Part shown: positions 63,933 to 64,000 of the stretch, piece after piece
Layout of the letters: each line of letters begins with the position of its first letter
Numbering within the stretch: the stretch's first letter is position 1
Source of the DNA: Streptomyces sp. AV19
GTDB taxonomy: Bacteria; Actinomycetota; Actinomycetes; Streptomycetales; Streptomycetaceae
Direction: 5' to 3'
DNA length: 64,000 bases
Assembly (NCBI RefSeq): GCF_015999245.1
Contig: NZ_JAEAMR010000022.1
Span: forward strand, 421,322 to 485,321
Position numbers and translations under genes: made by a program
Notes under the pieces: generated by a model
Told to the model about the DNA's origin: nothing
The model's database searches: none
What the model saw: the letters and a program-made list of their open reading frames with translations, nothing else

Positions 63933-64000
63933 CGCACGTGGGCGTCCGCACGTGGGCGTCCGCACGTGGGCGTCCGCACGTGGGCGTCCGCACGTGGGCG
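63933..64000. repeat. Tandem 14-bp repeats running off the window
   Basis: Unit CGCACGTGGGCGTC in four full copies plus 12 bases, continuing past the end. Each holds CACGTG. It lies about 200 bp upstream of the toxin-like gene. The stretch between (63797-63932) shows no gene. Confidence 0.95.

Noticed and set aside
63933..64000. CRISPR array
   Set aside because: Units are contiguous 14-mers without spacers and no cas genes are nearby.

Overview
The window is from a high-GC actinomycete, almost certainly a Streptomyces chromosome core. Third-codon G/C bias is extreme, GTG starts are common, and the order hemE - DUF3000 - whiI - rnd - fadA - fadB ... cationic amino-acid permease - dxs - xylHGF - rok7B7 - ngcGFE ... 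acnA ... murA follows, from memory, the SCO6031 to SCO5998 stretch of S. coelicolor. That synteny, rather than any database search, supports several of the gene names used here.

Layout. 0-5.5 kb: tail of a BlaI-like regulator, then a leftward efeO-efeB-phosphoesterase operon and a NERD-domain gene. 5.6-7.2 kb: secreted alpha/beta hydrolase. 7.3-9.5 kb: leftward hemG(Y)-hemQ pair. 9.7-13.2 kb: aromatic catabolism (pcaF thiolase, pobA-like monooxygenase, pcaH, pcaG). 13.4-14.5 kb: hemE, divergent from a DUF3000 gene, followed by the sporulation regulator whiI, a ribonuclease D-like gene and the fadA-fadB beta-oxidation pair. 21.2-26 kb (leftward): a beta-propeller-like protein of unknown function, an amino-acid permease and a dxs gene that is frameshifted as given. 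26.5-35 kb (leftward): the xylFGH sugar importer with its ROK regulator, then the ngcEFG amino-sugar/chitobiose importer, divergent from a giant secreted GH92 mannosidase. 39.4-42.3 kb: three tandem secreted VCBS/FG-GAP paralogues. 42.4-45.1 kb: aconitase, with an iron-box-like dyad and a MarR-type palindrome upstream. 45.4-52.6 kb: a mixed accessory stretch (S66 peptidase, ECF41-type sigma factor beside an OYE reductase, ferredoxin-reductase-like flavoprotein, O-methyltransferase, Uma2 and DUF6624 proteins). 52.9-54.5 kb: an XRE-HTH/MurA fusion. 54.7-59.5 kb: DM13 protein, then RidA, acyl-CoA dehydrogenase, aryl-CoA ligase and a PaaX-like regulator. 59.5-63.7 kb: a NarL-type two-component system and a large secreted protein with the organisation of a nicked-loop A-B toxin.

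How the genes work together. The central block supplies carbon uptake (xylose, chitobiose), extracellular mannan trimming and fatty-acid and protocatechuate degradation, all feeding acetyl-CoA and succinyl-CoA into the TCA cycle, where aconitase acts. Heme synthesis and the Efe iron genes form an iron theme that the iron-box-like dyad at acnA also touches.

Two kinds of non-coding structure recur. First, a modular GC-rich intergenic repeat with a CCCTTTCACCGTTTC box and a CCTCAAACGCCGGACG box lies at the 3' ends of at least seven genes. Second, short tandem duplications (12-27 bp units) occur at six or more places, including translation-initiation regions and gene ends. The most novel-looking item is the secreted 678-residue protein at the right edge.
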